Both the position numbers and the translations under genes were made by a program. A DNA stretch of 64,000 nt from Formicarius rufipectus (taxonomy: Eukaryota; Chordata; Aves; Passeriformes; Formicariidae). Shown in pieces: positions 61,119 to 64,000 of the stretch (its first letter is position 1; each line of letters opens with the position of its first letter). The stretch spans positions 900,316 to 964,315 of the forward strand of contig VXAU01002231.1 of the NCBI GenBank assembly GCA_013399695.1, given 5' to 3'. The notes beneath the pieces were generated by a model that had not been told where the DNA came from, ran no database searches, and saw nothing but the letters and a program-made list of their open reading frames with translations.

Positions 61119-64000
61119 CATGTGTTGGATGCCTTGCTCACCAAAGGCACATGGTATTGTTCTTATTTCTTTATTGGACAAACATCCAAGCAGCTCTACT
61201 ACAAATCCTCTCACATGCAAGGATAAACTTAGGTTTCATGTTGTTTTCATATATGTGACCTTGCACTCTCTGTTTGCAAACATTTTAGCCAGGAAAAAAA
61301 AAAAATTTGTACTGAATTTAATAAAAAACCCACAAAGTAGAAAATGCAGCTAAAAGGAATGCAGAAAAAAATAAATCAGATAATCACAGAAATTATTTAC
61401 TGTTATCTTCCTTTATCTGATTTATAGACATTAAATTATTTTTTTCCTTTCCCTTTTCCATAATTATTGAAATAAGGTCTGCAGACTAATTTCTTATTAC
61501 AAATCTTCCGTCTCTTGTGTTTATTGAGAGATCTAAACCTGATTTTTTTTTCTGTGCTAAATAATTACATGTCCTTTTTGTGACATTTAAAAATCAATAA
61601 AGTATAATGTTTAAAGGAAAAGTCAAAGCATGAATTTTTCATGGACAGATTAATCTATAAACTGATTGTTCTGAATATGACTATTTTACAGGCACATGCA
61701 GCTAACTGAAAGGGAACACGCACAGTCTTCCTCATGCATACATTTCTCAGTGCACCTCTCAAGACAAAAATATGTATGGCCTATGGCTTCTTCATATTCT
61801 GAAAAGAATTGATCTACTTGCCAAATGAAACTCCTGGGGTTCCTGATCACTCTGTTGTTCAGGGCAGGGACCTCTAAGAATGCATTACAGTCTCTTCTGT
61901 AACCAAACTGAGACTGATGTCTGGTTTTGACATTTTCAGATGGTCAGAAGATTTCCCAGTTATGTGAACTTGTAGTCTGAAACACAAATGTACAGCTAGG
62001 TAATTTTATATGAATATGTGCGTTACAACATCATTATAATTACAAATACCATTAGCACTGGTAATAACAGGAGTTATAATATCGCACAAACATCTACAGA
62101 ATCATCAGATTTCGTTTTTTAGTTCACCACAGAAGCAGTCGCTGACAAGAGGCTAGGCAGAGGTTGAAAGACACTAGTAAAACTATTAAGACATTCTTGT
62201 AATATTGTGAATTGTGCTTCTGATTTATTAGAGTTCTTAAGCCGCCTCTCTTTCCTTTGCCCTTACAAATTTGCAAAAGGAGAGAAGTTTGACAACAGAT
62301 AGCAAAGAAAAAGTATGCAGAATAAAGATGTGCAAGATCACAAAATAGTTAAGATCAGAGGTTTTAGTAGAATAGATTTCTTCCCATTTCTAGTCCCGTC
62401 TACTACCTACTGGCCCCTAATACACTTGCAAATCCTTACATGTAAATCTCTGAGGCAGCAGGAGGAATCCTCAAGACAACTATCTAGAAGGAATCCTACT
62501 TTTGTTTGACACTTTTTGACAGAAAGCCAATTCTGCTTCAGTCTCTATCATGAATAAATACATAGTTATATTACCATTTAAATAACATTTTTCAGCTAAA
62601 GGTCTCCAAATACTTATCAAACATTTGTCACTTACATTGCACAGTAGTATTATTGACCCTTAAAGAAATATTACAAGGCTAAAGAAATTTCTCATTGCTC
62701 TTTCAGCTTCCACTAAACTCAAAGCCGGGTGATTCAATTCAAAGGTTCCTAGACCTTTTCACTAGAACCAGCCAGACCATCTGCCATCCTCTAGCACACG
62801 AAGCTTTCTGTACTTTCAAATGGGTGATGTGTTGGTAAAGAACATTTTAATGAAATGTTGAAGTTTTACAGGAAAAGCAAATGCTTGAAAACAGGTTATA
62901 GTAGCCATTTGCCTGGTACATTTTTGTCACTTTGTAAGAGTCTTTCTGTTGACATAGTATGGGAGATGCAATATGGTGTTTAGGTTTTCCCAAACTGTTT
63001 AGATTTCTGACTGCTGGTTATTTTGGTCTATATGTTACTGTCTCATAGTTGATAGTAGACCAGCCTTAGTCTCCTCTGAAGACTCAGAAATGCTTTTGGG
63101 TGAAAAGCAGTATGTGGGTAATGTATGTATGGAAAACCCCAGACATTTTAACTATGGATTTCCTTCTAACTGGTGAATCACTCAAAAAAAAAAAAAAAAA
63201 TTGTACAAAATATGAATGGGCTTTACAGTTTCCTCCTGTGATGTGTATTTTACAGATTGCCTTAATCAAAGGAAGTATAAAGAAATACTAATTTCTTATT
63301 TTAATTTTATTTACAGTCTTGTAAGCACACACAGTTTGTGCTTTCAAAAGAACAGTATTCTTCACATGGAAAATTGAGACTTTTTGCATTTCCATTTACA
63401 GATGTGGAAGTTATTAAATTGATGATCTTGTAGGTATTCAAATATCAGGAGGGCAATAAATAAGGAGTCTTTAAAGCCAAGAGAGATATTGTATCACTTA
63501 TTGCGCTCTTTAACTTAGGGTTTTATTTCATTAGGCTTCCAAGATGTCAATGACTTGTTTATCTAATGGAATATTATTTCTGTATTTGGAATATATTTCA
63601 AATACTTTTAGAAAAAAATCTAAATTTGACAACTAGCTTTTACAGTAATACTGAAGCCTAAAGCTGATATCAAGCAGCAGTGAAAAATTACAAATAAATG
63701 TTCTTTTGGAATGAAATACATAATAAAAACTTCATAGTTTAGATTTAGGTGCTCAACTAAATTAAACCAAGAATGGGACATCTTCACCAAGCCTCCTTTC
63801 CCATTTCCTATTTGCATTTCACCCTTGGCTGAGCCAAGGCTATTAGAATATTCTGAAGTTGGCTGGATTTTTAGAAATTAGAAATAAAATGTGTTTCATT
63901 AAGTGAAGATGGTAAAGAAGCAGGAATGCAAAATTGAGATTAGCAGTTAACTGCAGATGGGACATGATCCCACATAAATGCATATTTTGTCTTTGATTTC
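61119..64000. other. Unique AT-rich spacer
   Basis: No gene, LINE or LTR was recognised. Poly-A tracts occur at 61295-61306 and 63184-63200, and only short chance frames are present up to the window end. Confidence 0.5.

Overview
The window looks like avian, probably passerine, nuclear DNA that is AT-rich and carries no protein-coding gene I can recognise. Three observations support a bird. The only LINEs are 3' pieces of CR1, one of them (54740-55372) ending in the bird-typical ATTCTATGATT-type repeat. There are no L1 or Alu-like elements. The other large insertions are solo LTRs of endogenous retroviruses, two of which resemble tandem-repeat-bearing LTRs I know from songbird genomes. The species cannot be fixed from the sequence. 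Runs of N at 14838-14856, 32157-32170 and 42900-43270 show it is a draft assembly.

Layout. 1-787: unique sequence. 788-2079: an old CR1 split by a younger solo LTR (1184-1678) with a clean 6-bp target-site duplication. 2080-7583: unique sequence. 7584-8368: a degraded tandem-repeat LTR, then a CR1 piece (8385-8720). 8720-15440: unique sequence with a (CA)19 microsatellite and a probable ancient MIR/L2 relic (11096-11165). 15441-16521: a second, better preserved copy of the tandem-repeat LTR. 16522-25204: unique sequence with a 36-base poly-A and an isolated 135-codon ORF. 25205-25565: a CpG-rich island holding a tRNA-derived SINE-like sequence with recognisable A and B boxes, the most unusual item here. 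25903-26643 and 41076-41764: two minus-strand copies of one LTR family, the second with a perfect 5-bp duplication. Between them lie a possible MIR/L2 relic, an A/C-only tract and, 550 bases on, a long T/G tract that could pair with it, plus two CR1 ends. 43271-64000: several short CR1 pieces, one long CR1, several exon-like but unproven segments (43848-44200, minus-strand 50682-50778, minus-strand 57081-57223, 58377-58689), a stretch of broken coding-like sequence (52700-53310), and a fourth solo LTR type (60682-61112) with a perfect 6-bp duplication.

No operon, origin, CRISPR array, functional tRNA, rRNA or intact retroviral gene was seen. The open frames here are short, and most lie in repeats, simple sequence or AT-rich spacer. 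The window is best read as a gene desert or the inside of a very long intron, built up by CR1 and ERV insertions on an old unique background. I could not find a genetic system in which parts act together; the best candidate for something undescribed is the tRNA-headed SINE at 25378-25565.
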